Positions 8,303 through 16,249 of a stretch of DNA of 37,262 nt are shown here, piece by piece. Numbering within the stretch: position 1 is the stretch's first letter; each line of letters opens with the position of its first letter. The position numbers were made by a program, and so were the translations under genes. The notes beneath the pieces are model-generated. The model saw only the letters and a list, made by a program, of their open reading frames with translations. It searched no databases and was not told where the DNA came from. Origin of the DNA: an uncultured Pseudomonadota bacterium (GTDB lineage: Bacteria; Myxococcota_A; Bradymonadia; Bradymonadales; GCA-2716585); the NCBI GenBank assembly GCA_937123825.1, contig CAKZKQ010000083.1:1-37262 (forward strand). Reading direction: 5' to 3'.

Positions 8303-8433
8303 AGAACGCCTCCCGTACAGCGCCAAAGTCATTGCCAGCGTGGTGTTGGTGAGCCTGACGGGCTGGCTCAGAGCCAATGCAAGGCGTACGTAGGGCTCAC
8401 AAGAGCGGCGCTCGGTACTTGGAGACAGATCCG

Positions 8434-8493
8434 CAGATCGATGCGATCTGGATTGTCCAAAACGCATACTACACGATTGTGATCATGGTGAAA
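8434..8493 (-). promoter_or_regulatory. Candidate promoter with adjacent palindrome for the 7285-8259 gene
   Basis: On the minus strand a weak -35 (TTTCAC, 8493-8488) and -10 (TAGTAT, 8471-8466) are spaced 16 bp in the most AT-rich part of this 320-bp gap. Just downstream lies a perfect 7-3-7 palindrome CAGATCG-ATG-CGATCTG (8434-8450), where a repressor would block initiation. The promoter match is weak; the palindrome is clear. The rest of the 8303-8582 gap shows no convincing gene. Confidence 0.3.
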
Positions 8494-8582
8494 GGGTGTT
8501 TGGGTGCGATATTTGACCACAAACACTGCGCACACATCCAAAGCTCGCCGTTTGAGCACGCGCAAAGGTGGTTTTGGGCCGC

Positions 8583-9665
8583 TCAGGTGCCAAAGAGGCG
8601 TCCAGCCCGGATGTTGAACGGGACCTTGGCGCCAACCTGAAGGGAGGTGCCAGCCGAGACGTGGGTGCGCACGGTGGCCTGACCGACCCCCAGCAAGACT
8701 TCCAGGCGGTCGCCCAGGTAGGTGACCGAGAGCAGTTCGGCGTCGGCGACCCCCTGTGCGATGTCCGAGACAATCTCGACGGTCTCGGGGCGGAGCATGA
8801 GGCTGCCCTGGTCGCCTTTGGAGAGCGGTTTGGGGATGTCCAGACGCGCGGTGGGGAGGTTGATCGTGGGGCCGTCGTGGACGTGCAGTTCGATGTGGTC
8901 ACCGCCGGTTTTTTGGACCGTGATGGGCAGGAAGTTGGCCTTGCCGATGAAGCCGCCCACAAAGGTGTCGTGGGGGGCGGCGTAGATCTGGGGCGGCGGG
9001 CCGACCTGGTGGATGAGGCCGGACTTCATGACGACGATGTTGTCGGCCAGCGCCAGCGCCTCTTCCTGATCGTGGGTGACGTAGACCACGGTGACGCCGA
9101 TCTCTTTGCGGATGCGGTCGATTTCGCGCCGGAGTTCCTCGCGCAGGTGGGCGTCGAGGTTGGACAGGGGTTCATCGAGGAGCAGGACGCGGGGCTTCAT
9201 CACCAGCGCGCGGGCCAGCGCGACGCGCTGCTGCTGGCCGCCCGAGAGCTGGTTGGGCATTCGGTCGCCCAGGCCGTCGAGTTGGACCATGCCCAGGGCT
9301 TCTTCCACGGCGCTGGCGCGCTCGGCAGTGCCCTTTCCGGCCAGTTTCAGCGGGTAACCCACGTTCTGGGCCACGCTCATGTGGGGCCAGACGGCGTAGG
9401 ACTGGAAGACCATGCCCAGGTGGCGCCCCTCGGGGGGGACAAAGATGCCCTTGTCGGGGGCCGAGACGGGCTGGCCGCCGATGGAGACCTGGCCACGGGT
9501 GGGGGCTTCCAGCCCGGCGATCATGCGCAGCGTGGTGGTTTTGCCGCAGCCCGAAGGGCCCAGCAGGGCCACAAATTGACCGTCTTCGATGACCAGATCG
9601 ATGCCTTTGACCACGTGGGTCTGACCGTAGAATTTGTGGATGCCTTGAAGCTCGACGCGGGCCAT
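8583..9665 (-). CDS. ABC importer ATPase, FbpC/PotA-like
   Basis: A 360-residue ATP-binding subunit that powers the importer encoded just upstream. All ABC motifs are present: Walker A GPSGCGKT (36-43), Q-loop MVFQSYAVWPHMSV (Q88), signature LSGGQQQR (from 140), Walker B VLLLDEP (160-166), and the switch His in VTHDQ (H198). A C-terminal TOBE-like domain (about 240-355) is typical of the carbohydrate/spermidine/iron uptake group. The Q-loop sequence with AVWPHMSV is most like ferric-iron or phosphonate transporter ATPases, but the substrate cannot be fixed from sequence. Third gene of a minus-strand operon, 73 bp after the permease. The ATG at 9665 is supported by MARVELQGIHKFYG, the usual N-terminus. 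Confidence 0.93.
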   Translation of the reverse strand: MARVELQGIHKFYGQTHVVKGIDLVIEDGQFVALLGPSGCGKTTTLRMIAGLEAPTRGQVSIGGQPVSAPDKGIFVPPEGRHLGMVFQSYAVWPHMSVAQNVGYPLKLAGKGTAERASAVEEALGMVQLDGLGDRMPNQLSGGQQQRVALARALVMKPRVLLLDEPLSNLDAHLREELRREIDRIRKEIGVTVVYVTHDQEEALALADNIVVMKSGLIHQVGPPPQIYAAPHDTFVGGFIGKANFLPITVQKTGGDHIELHVHDGPTINLPTARLDIPKPLSKGDQGSLMLRPETVEIVSDIAQGVADAELLSVTYLGDRLEVLLGVGQATVRTHVSAGTSLQVGAKVPFNIRAGRLFGT

Positions 9666-9738
9666 GTTCTGGCGCTCCTGGTTGGTGCCAAAGGGCCAAT
9701 CTGGCGATTGGCGGTGCTTTTGATGGCGAAGGGTGGTT

Positions 9739-11451
9739 TCAGATGCCCAGTTTGCCGCCAGTCAGGCGTTTGACCAGCAGGTTGCCCGACAGGACCGTGA
9801 TGGCCAGCAGCGATGCCAGCACGGCGGCCTTCGGTGGGGATTCATAGGTCTGGTAATCAAAGAGGAGCACGCCCAGCGTGCGCGTCTCGGGGCCAAAGAG
9901 CAGGATCGACATGGTGATTTCGCCCAGCGCCGGCAAGAAGACCAGCACCCAGGCCGCCACCAGCGCAGGGCGCAGCAGCGGGGCGACGATCTCGATGAGG
10001 ACCTTGAGCGGCGAAGCCCCGCTGGTGCGGGCGGCCTCTTCAAGTGAGACATCGACCTGTGTCAGGGCGGCGTCGGCGGTGCGCACGCCGAAGGCCAGGT
10101 ATTTGACGCAGTAGGCGGCCAGCAGGATCCAGGCGGTGTTGAAGAGCAGGATCTTGATGTAGACGGTGTCGGCCAGGATGATCCACAGCTCCTGACTGAA
10201 GGCCAGGATGAAGCCCATGGCCAGGACGGTGCCGGGGATGGCGTAGGGCAGTTCGGCCAGGAAGGGGATGATGCGCCGCCCTGGCAAGGTGGTGCGGTCG
10301 CGCATGTAGCTGGCGATGGTGCCCAGCAGGACGCAGATGGTCGCCGCCGAGGCGGCCAGACCCACGCTGGTGGCGATGGCGCTCAGCGTGCGGCGGTCGC
10401 CAAAGACCTGGGCGTAGTTGGCCAGCGAGAGGTTGTCCATGGCCAGGCCTCGGCCCCACGCGGTCATCAGGCTAGTGCCGACCAGAACCAGCAGCGGGAC
10501 GCCCAGCGCCAGCGTCACCAGCGCCCAGAGCGCCACCGTGGCGGGGGTGCGCCAGGGGCCAAGGGCCACCCGGTTTTGTCGGCCCGCCTTGCCGCCCTGG
10601 AGGGCCTTGCCGCGCCCGACCAGCACGCGGTTGAGCAGTAGCGCGCCGGCGGCGACGGTGCCCAGCAGCACGGCCAGGGCCACAGCGCGGGCCAGGTGCT
10701 CTTCGGTGCCCACATCGATGGCGTTGTAGATGGCGGTGGTGAGGACCTCGACGCGGCCGGGGTGGCCCACCAGATAGGGGACCCCAAAGGAGGCCATGCC
10801 GATGAGGAAGGTCAGCAGCGCGCCCGAGGCGATGGCGGGCGACACCAACGGCAGGGTGACGTCGATGACGACGCGCCAGGGCGAGGCGCCGCTGGTGCGC
10901 GCGGCCTCTTCGAGGGATGGGTCAAGGCCCATGAGTGCGGCGTAGGTCTGGAGCATGACCAGGGGGAAGTAGGACAGGGAGAGGACAAAGATCATGCCGC
11001 CGGTGGAGTAGAGGTTGATGGGGCCAAGGCCCAGGGTTTGCTCGATGGCGGCGTTGAGCAGTCCGCTGCGGGGGTTGAGCAGCGTGATCCAGCCGATGGC
11101 CATGACGTAGGGCGGTATGGCGTAGGGCATGGCCAGGGCGGTGCGCAGCAGTTGGGGGCGCGGGACGTCGGAGCGGGCCAGGAGCCAGGCGGTCGGCGCG
11201 CCGAGCAGGACGGTGGCGGCGCTGGTGCCGGTGGCCAGCATGAGGGTGTTGAGGGCGTATCCCCAGGTGTCGGCGTCGGTGAAGGCCAGTTGGAGGGGGC
11301 GCAGAGAGAGTCCGCCGTCGTTCCAGAAGCTGCGGCTGATGAGCAGCACCAAGGGCACGATGGCAAAGAGGATCAGCACGGCGGAGGCCAGCGCTGAGAC
11401 GATCACCAGGCCACCAAAGCGACCGGCGCCGGTTTTGGCTGCCTGGTTCAC
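9739..11451 (-). CDS. Fused ABC permease with two membrane modules, FbpB-like
   Basis: A 570-residue inner-membrane permease with two copies of the binding-protein-dependent transport domain, the arrangement of FbpB/SfuB-type iron and phosphonate permeases. Each half carries an EAA loop that contacts the ATPase: EEAARTSGASPWRVVIDVTLP (first half) and LEEAARTSGASPLKVLIEIV (second half). About 11-12 hydrophobic segments are visible. The start is a GTG at 11451 inside the end of the binding-protein gene (GTGA, 4-nt overlap), which implies translational coupling. Both halves look intact. Confidence 0.92.
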   Translation of the reverse strand: MNQAAKTGAGRFGGLVIVSALASAVLILFAIVPLVLLISRSFWNDGGLSLRPLQLAFTDADTWGYALNTLMLATGTSAATVLLGAPTAWLLARSDVPRPQLLRTALAMPYAIPPYVMAIGWITLLNPRSGLLNAAIEQTLGLGPINLYSTGGMIFVLSLSYFPLVMLQTYAALMGLDPSLEEAARTSGASPWRVVIDVTLPLVSPAIASGALLTFLIGMASFGVPYLVGHPGRVEVLTTAIYNAIDVGTEEHLARAVALAVLLGTVAAGALLLNRVLVGRGKALQGGKAGRQNRVALGPWRTPATVALWALVTLALGVPLLVLVGTSLMTAWGRGLAMDNLSLANYAQVFGDRRTLSAIATSVGLAASAATICVLLGTIASYMRDRTTLPGRRIIPFLAELPYAIPGTVLAMGFILAFSQELWIILADTVYIKILLFNTAWILLAAYCVKYLAFGVRTADAALTQVDVSLEEAARTSGASPLKVLIEIVAPLLRPALVAAWVLVFLPALGEITMSILLFGPETRTLGVLLFDYQTYESPPKAAVLASLLAITVLSGNLLVKRLTGGKLGI

Positions 11452-12548
11452 TTGTTCATCACCTCGTCGAAGCGCGCCTTGATCTGGGGGGCGCGTTTTT
11501 GAACATCGGCGGTGAAGGCCTCGGTCCAGCCAAAGCGCCCCAGGGGGAGCTTGTCAAAGGCGGGGGTTTTGCCCGGCGGGTCCACACGGGGGTTGGCCGA
11601 GTGCATGTTGCCTGTGACCATGGCGCGTTGCCCTTCGGGGCTCATGATGAGGTCATAGAGGGCGCGGGCGGCCGGGAGGTTGTCGGTGGACTTCATGATG
11701 GCGATGTTGCCGGGGATGGTGATGGCGCCGTCTTTGGGCAGGATGTACTTGATGGGGGAGCCTTTGGCCTGGTTGGCCAGGACGTTTTCAAGCAGGACGA
11801 CGCCGATGGCGAACTCTTTGCCCTCGACGCGGCGCAGGACCGAGGAGTTGCCCCCGGCGGCCAGCGCGCCGCCAGCGCGCAGGGTCTGGTAGAACTCCCA
11901 GCCATAGATGGTGGAGAGGAAGGCGGTGGTGGTGAAGTGGGTGCCGGAGGCCAGCGGGTCTCCGAGGGTGACTTTGCCGTTGAAGCGCGCCTCTTTGAGG
12001 TCCGCAAACGAAGTTGGGAGTTCTTCGGCGGTGATCATCTCGGGGTTGTAGGCGATGACCATGGTGGAGACGCGGCAGGTGGCATAATGCCCGTCGAGGT
12101 CCATAAAACTGCGCGGGATGGGCAGCAGGTCGGCCGAGACGTGGGGTTGGAGCAGGCCCTCGTTCTTCAACTTCAAATACCAAAAGGGATCAGAGGTCAT
12201 GACCAGGTCGGCCTGTGTGCCTCCGGCGCGCAGTTCTGTGTCCAGGCGAGTGGCGACCTTTTCGCTGCCCGCGCGGTACCATTTGACGTCGAGGTTGGGG
12301 TGTTTGGCTTTGATGAGGGGGTCGAGCTCTTCGATGACGGATTGGTAGATGGAGGTGTAGACCCAGACCTGTCCGGTGACGCCGTCAGGGGCGTTGTTGT
12401 CGGTGTTGGGTGCGCCGTCTGGTGCGGCCGTGGTTGCTTGTCCGGCGCCGGGCAGCGGTCCAAAGTGGACTTCGCAGGCGGTGAGGGTCAGCAGGGCGGC
12501 GGCCCAGAGCCAGCATCGCAGCGCCGACAGGGGCATGGTGGTTGTCAT
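11448..12548 (-). CDS. ABC importer substrate-binding lipoprotein, FbpA-like class
   Basis: A 366-residue extracytoplasmic solute-binding protein. The signal peptide ends in lipobox LTAC (C25), followed by a flexible linker with PNTDNNAPDG, so it is probably lipid-anchored. The mature part starts VWVYTSIYQSVIEELDP and contains RAGSEKVATRLDTELRAGG and ADLVMTSDPFWYLKL, the pattern of Fe3+/2-aminoethylphosphonate/thiamine-type binding proteins. The Tyr pair expected for direct ferric binding near the C-terminus is not obvious, so the substrate stays open. First gene of the importer operon; its TGA overlaps the permease GTG. The gene downstream of the operon is unrelated. Confidence 0.88.
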   Translation of the reverse strand: MTTTMPLSALRCWLWAAALLTLTACEVHFGPLPGAGQATTAAPDGAPNTDNNAPDGVTGQVWVYTSIYQSVIEELDPLIKAKHPNLDVKWYRAGSEKVATRLDTELRAGGTQADLVMTSDPFWYLKLKNEGLLQPHVSADLLPIPRSFMDLDGHYATCRVSTMVIAYNPEMITAEELPTSFADLKEARFNGKVTLGDPLASGTHFTTTAFLSTIYGWEFYQTLRAGGALAAGGNSSVLRRVEGKEFAIGVVLLENVLANQAKGSPIKYILPKDGAITIPGNIAIMKSTDNLPAARALYDLIMSPEGQRAMVTGNMHSANPRVDPPGKTPAFDKLPLGRFGWTEAFTADVQKRAPQIKARFDEVMNK

Positions 12549-12644
12549 GGGGTTGTGATCGCTCGGGGGCTGAGGCCGGGGCGCGGGTTGCGCGCTCCCG
12601 GGAGGGTCCGTGGATGGGCGATCCTAACCCAACGCAGGTCCGTC

Positions 12645-13433
12645 TTACAACGCCTTGAGCGAGGTGGCGATGCGCTCGTAGCGGTCTTTGACCCATTTGG
12701 GTTGGCGCTTGAGGTGTTGTGCAGGGATCTTGCGGCGGCGAGTGTCGACGGGGCTGATGATGACATCGATGTTGGAGATGTGGGCGTCGGCGGCCAGGAC
12801 CCAGATCTCTTCGATGGCGCGGTCGCCCATGGCCAGACACCCGGCGGAGGTCATTTTGCCGTGGATGTAGATTTCGCCGCCGAGGCCTTTGCGGCCTTCG
12901 CGCCGGGCCTGGGCACGGTCGGCGGCGCTGGGGTAGGTGACGCGCATGGAGAGGTGGTTGGTGCTGTTGGGGTTGAGGAAGTCGATCTTGTAGATGCCCT
13001 CGGGGACCTGACGGTCGCCCTCGCGCAGTTTGGGACCGAGGGTGCCGCTGGCGCCCAGGATGGGGTAGCGGGCCACGAGCGTGGGCTGGCCTTTGGCGTC
13101 GGGGGCATAGATTTGCAGTTGGCGCTCGTGTTTGAGGCCGACAAAGGTCAGTTTTTTGGGCGGGTAGGGCACGTCGGCGCGTTTGAATTTGGCGCGCAGC
13201 TTTTTGCGGGCCGCCGGGCCGTGCATCTCCAGGCGCTGGTGCACGGTGTAGCGGCGCCTGGGCTTTTTCTTGGCCTTGTCGTCGGCCTTGCGGCGCAGGG
13301 CGCGCACGTCGTCGATGAGTTGGTGCGCGTAGGGCGCCGCGCGGCGGACGAAACCGCGCGTTAGAGAGGCCGCCTCCCACAGACAGCACCAGCACCCCAC
13401 CACCGCCAGCGTCCAAACCACCATCTTCTTCAT
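12645..13433 (-). CDS. YkuD-type L,D-transpeptidase
   Basis: A 262-residue exported or membrane-anchored protein with a YkuD domain. The catalytic signature IHGKMTSAGCLAM is intact (H191, C199 counted from the ATG at 13433), matching the HGxxxxxGC pattern of L,D-transpeptidases, which form 3-3 peptidoglycan crosslinks or attach proteins to the wall. An N-terminal hydrophobic segment (about 3-23) acts as signal anchor, followed by a Lys/Arg-rich stretch (KKKPRRR). The start was set at ATG 13433 because an AGGAG lies about 10 nt upstream; a GTG 21 nt earlier is also in frame. It follows the ABC importer binding gene on the same strand side but is upstream of it by 96 bp, so the two could be co-transcribed. 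Alternative roles such as LPS or amino-acid editing are possible. Confidence 0.88.
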   Translation of the reverse strand: MKKMVVWTLAVVGCWCCLWEAASLTRGFVRRAAPYAHQLIDDVRALRRKADDKAKKKPRRRYTVHQRLEMHGPAARKKLRAKFKRADVPYPPKKLTFVGLKHERQLQIYAPDAKGQPTLVARYPILGASGTLGPKLREGDRQVPEGIYKIDFLNPNSTNHLSMRVTYPSAADRAQARREGRKGLGGEIYIHGKMTSAGCLAMGDRAIEEIWVLAADAHISNIDVIISPVDTRRRKIPAQHLKRQPKWVKDRYERIATSLKAL

Positions 13434-13582
13434 TGTAAAGGGTCGCTCCTGCACCGGGCCGACTCGGCGAGTTTCGGCCTTTTGAGTGGTTTGGAGTGTG
13501 GGGGGTGTGGTGGGCGCGTTGAAGGCGAGTTTGAGCCGATGGCGTGAAGGTTTTGTGCAGGTTTTGTGCTCTGGGGGCCTGC

Positions 13583-13786
13583 CTGGGGCCTTGCCCCAGA
13601 CCGAGTCCCGTTTAAAACGAGCCTTGCGAGGACGAGAAATCGCAGTTCAGTTCGAGGAGGAGAGCACAGACGAACCGGGGGTTCGTCGAGCATCGACGAC
13701 GATGAAATGGGCTGTGATAGCCGTCCTGGCTGGCTCGTTTTGAGCGGGACTCGGTCTAGACCCCGCGTAGGGGGCGCGCCCCCTAC
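13583..13786. repeat. Highly structured non-coding element built of nested inverted repeats
   Basis: Starts with a perfect hairpin (CTGGGGC-ctt-GCCCCAG, 13583-13599). Long arms at 13599-13623 and 13732-13756 are complementary at 23 of 25 positions. Inside them, AGGACG (13629-13634) pairs with CGTCCT (13722-13727); the core holds GACGAACC-ggg-GGTTCGTC (13669-13687) and CATCG-acga-CGATG (13691-13704). It ends in a perfect 20-bp palindrome, GTAGGGGGCGCGCCCCCTAC (13767-13786). No reading frame in it is convincing. The pattern suits a dispersed palindromic or MITE-like element, or a structured RNA. It lies between the L,D-transpeptidase start and the tRNA pair. Confidence 0.65.
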
Positions 13787-13960
13787 ACCCTGCGGTGTTT
13801 ATCTTTTTGTCGCGCGGTTGATGTTTTTATCGCGTGGTGGGCGCAGTTGGGATGGTTTGGATGCCGATGAATGCGGGGTTGGTGGCTTTTGCCTGGTTTG
13901 GCACGGAGGCTGCGATAGAGAGGGCCAGCGACGCGGCGCCAAGGTGCTGCAAGCCTTCAT

Positions 13961-14034
13961 CGGGACATGGTGTAAGCGGTGTGCACGTTGGCCTCATAAG
14001 CCAAAGGTTGTTGGTTCGAATCCAACTGTCCTGA
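13961..14034 (+). tRNA. tRNA with CAT anticodon (tRNA-Met type), first of a pair
   Basis: Folds as a cloverleaf: acceptor CGGGACA / TGTCCTG (13961-13967 with 14027-14033, one G-T pair), D-arm GTG...CAC, anticodon stem TTGGC / GCCAA around loop CTCATAA, T-arm GTTGG-TTCGAAT-CCAAC, discriminator A at 14034. CCA is not encoded. The CAT anticodon can be Met, or Ile if lysidine-modified; the sequence alone does not decide. Confidence 0.85.
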
Positions 14035-14035
14035 C

Positions 14036-14107
14036 TGCGCGATGGAGAAGCGGTAACTCATCGGTCTCATAAGCCGAAGATCGCAGGTTCGAATCCTGCT
14101 CGCGCTA
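14036..14107 (+). tRNA. tRNA with CAT anticodon (tRNA-Met type), second of a pair
   Basis: Acceptor TGCGCGA / TCGCGCT (14036-14042 with 14100-14106; first pair is a T-T mismatch), short D-arm GAG...CTC, anticodon stem TCGGT / GCCGA around loop CTCATAA, T-arm GCAGG-TTCGAAT-CCTGC, discriminator A. It begins 1 nt after the first tRNA, so both come from one transcript. CCA is not encoded. The short D-loop and mismatched first pair are slightly unusual. Confidence 0.82.
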
Positions 14108-14134
14108 CTTTTACCCACATTTGACCTGCCTTTG

Positions 14135-14163
14135 AGCCCCATCGAATCTTCCTCGGTGGGGCT
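14135..14163 (+). terminator. Hairpin after the tRNA pair, probable terminator
   Basis: AGCCCCA (14135-14141) pairs with TGGGGCT (14157-14163), with further CG/CG pairing towards the loop. The following sequence is only moderately T-rich (TGTGGTGTTTG). Its position 28 nt after the second tRNA suggests transcript end or processing. Confidence 0.5.
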
Positions 14164-14370
14164 TGTGGTGTTTGAAGACCCCTCACTGAACCTTCCATGA
14201 CCACTCCAGTGACCAGTTTGACGTCCTAAGATGGCCTGGGGCCGCCCCGTCGTTGTGGAATCGTTGTTGTCTTACTTGTTGTTTTGTGGTTGGTATGGGT
14301 TTTGCGAACATGATTCGCTGTTTTGTGAGGTGGGATCAAAGCAACGCTTGGATTGAAGGGGGGTGTGGAG

Positions 14371-16146
14371 ATGAGCAGGGGCGGAGTGCGTTGGTTGGGG
14401 TTGTGGTGTGTGGTGTGGGCTTTGGGCGCGGTGGGTTGCACGCAGGATGCCACGCAAACACCGTCGGAGGGGGCGGGGGCGGGAGGTTTTGACGACGACT
14501 TCTTTGGGGGCAACGCAAAGGAAGACAGTCTGGAGGGCCGTCCGGCCACTTTCAGAGGGGATCTTGTCTTCAAGGCTGCCCAAAATGAACCGTCCAACCG
14601 TGGAGGCTTCACCCTGGATGCCCAGGCCTATGCCTGGGAGTTCACGCTCGACCATGGGGCGACTTCGGTGACGCTCTCGACGCAAGGGTCGCAGGTGCCT
14701 TGCGAGCTCTTTGTGTACAGCCGTCAGGTGGGTCAGGAGGCGTGGGGCGAGCGTTTGACGCCGGGCAAGGGCCTGAAGGCGGATTCAACGCCCACCCAGA
14801 CTGGCATCGAATATGGGCTTGACCAGAAGACCGAATATCGGGTGGTGGTGTCGGCGTCCAAAGAAGGTCAGGAAGGCGCGTTTGCGTTGGATGCTGCCTG
14901 TCAGGGACGCGGTTGTCCCTGGGGCGTGCGCGAACTGGACGAAGCGACCCCCCAGGGGCTCTTGAGTTTTGAGTCTTTGGGGCTGCGCTTGATGCAGACC
15001 CTGGAGTTTGATGGGGCAGATGTCTTCGGAGGCCAGCGCGCCCACAGCTTGGATGTGGTGCTCTATCAAGGCGCGGAGTTGACGTTGGAGACCGTGCCAT
15101 ACGCCAACAACGCCGCCTCACCCGACACCGTCATCTACGTCTTTGAGCGCCCTCTTTGGGGCGACTTTACCGACGAGCATCACAGAGCGCTGGTTTACAC
15201 CCAAAAGAGCGATGATGTGGCGCCGGGGGCGTTGGGTTCCAAGGTGGTGATCAAGCACGATCGCCAACAGGCGACGGCGTACCACATCGTGGTCAAGCAG
15301 TACCGCGAGTCCGACTCGGGGGTCTTTGATCTTTTGGCCAACTGCGCCGGCAGGGGTTGCCCGTTGAAGGGGGCGTTGGGGGCCAGGGCTGCGTTGCACG
15401 CGGAGCCCCATTTTGGCCAGGTGGCGGGGGCGACCTTTGACGAGGAGATCTTTGCGCACGTTTGGGAGTTTGGGCTCAAGCCCGAGGCGAGCTTCAGCAT
15501 GACCTTCAATGGTTTGAAGGATGCTCGGGTTTGGCTCTATTCGCGTTTGGCCACAGAAGAGTATTGGGGCGAAGGTCTGGAGATCGATGCCAGCGAAGTT
15601 GGCCGCTCCACGTTCAACGAGACTCAAAAGCGGGAGTTTCGCGTGGTGGTGGAGAGCGCGGGCAACAAGGACACGCGCAACTTTACGGTCGCGGCCAGGT
15701 GTGAGGGCGTCGGATGTCCGACCAGCACGCTCCACGATGTCAAAGGGCTGGTGTGGATTGAGCAGGGGGATTTTCTGCGCACCGATGAGGAGGGCGGCTT
15801 TGTGATCGACGAGTACAGGACGCTGGATCTGGAGTCGCACGCCAAGGTCCTGACCGAGGATCACCAGGCCCATGGCTGGTTGGTGTCCCCTCCTGAGAAC
15901 CTCGCCGCGACCCCTTTTGTGGGTTCACAAGGAGGGGCGGACGCTGTGGTCTACGTCTTTGCCCGGGATTCATCGCGTCGCGAGGGGAGTTGGACGCTGC
16001 TGAGCCGCAACGATGACACGGGAGGGGCGGACACGATGTGGTTTCCGCTCCATCGCCAGATTGGGCAGCCGCACAATCAGTACCTGATCTTGATCAAGGA
16101 CTTCAGCGCTGAGAGTCGTGGGAAGTTTGAGCTCTTTATGGATTGA
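14371..16146 (+). CDS. Repeat lipoprotein with CxGxGCP-delimited beta modules
   Basis: A 591-residue predicted lipoprotein. ATG 14371 is chosen because a purine-rich SD (AAGGGGGG...GGAG) precedes it and the signal peptide then ends in lipobox AVGC (C23). The mature protein shows about four similar modules of roughly 130-150 residues. Three are closed by a nearly identical Cys motif: CQGRGCP, CAGRGCP and CEGVGCP. Shared phrases include FVYSRQVGQEAWGERL / WLYSRLATEEYWGEGL, EYRVVVSASKEGQEGAFAL / EFRVVVESAGNKDTRNFTV and DTVIYVFERP / DAVVYVFARD. The alternation of short strands resembles pre-peptidase C-terminal-type beta-sandwiches, but I cannot confirm the family. Probably surface-exposed. Stands alone on the plus strand after the tRNA pair. 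Confidence 0.8.
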   Translation: MSRGGVRWLGLWCVVWALGAVGCTQDATQTPSEGAGAGGFDDDFFGGNAKEDSLEGRPATFRGDLVFKAAQNEPSNRGGFTLDAQAYAWEFTLDHGATSVTLSTQGSQVPCELFVYSRQVGQEAWGERLTPGKGLKADSTPTQTGIEYGLDQKTEYRVVVSASKEGQEGAFALDAACQGRGCPWGVRELDEATPQGLLSFESLGLRLMQTLEFDGADVFGGQRAHSLDVVLYQGAELTLETVPYANNAASPDTVIYVFERPLWGDFTDEHHRALVYTQKSDDVAPGALGSKVVIKHDRQQATAYHIVVKQYRESDSGVFDLLANCAGRGCPLKGALGARAALHAEPHFGQVAGATFDEEIFAHVWEFGLKPEASFSMTFNGLKDARVWLYSRLATEEYWGEGLEIDASEVGRSTFNETQKREFRVVVESAGNKDTRNFTVAARCEGVGCPTSTLHDVKGLVWIEQGDFLRTDEEGGFVIDEYRTLDLESHAKVLTEDHQAHGWLVSPPENLAATPFVGSQGGADAVVYVFARDSSRREGSWTLLSRNDDTGGADTMWFPLHRQIGQPHNQYLILIKDFSAESRGKFELFMD

Positions 16147-16249
16147 GCGCGCTTGAAACCGGGCCTCTATCAGGTTGTGCCCGAGTGCCAAACCCCTTAC
16201 CCTGACCGCCATATCGGCTCAGAGGACAACCAAAGAGGGGTGATGACCG

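Noticed and set aside
8377..8640. An 87-codon plus-strand ORF between the lipoprotein and the ABC operon
   Set aside because: It overlaps the ATPase 3' end, lacks a good SD and resembles no family; the region is better explained as regulatory.
11499..13364. A 621-codon plus-strand ORF opposite the ABC binding protein and L,D-transpeptidase
   Set aside because: Low-complexity Gly/Val/Asp sequence typical of antisense frames in GC-rich DNA; the minus-strand genes have clear families.
13566..14072. A 168-codon plus-strand ORF
   Set aside because: It runs through the palindromic element and into the first tRNA, with no SD and no domain.
13957..14142. A 61-residue minus-strand ORF with SRIRTCDLRLMRP and QLDSNQQPLAYEANVHT
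   Set aside because: These are well-known false peptides produced by translating the antisense strand of tRNA genes; the ORF covers both tRNAs.
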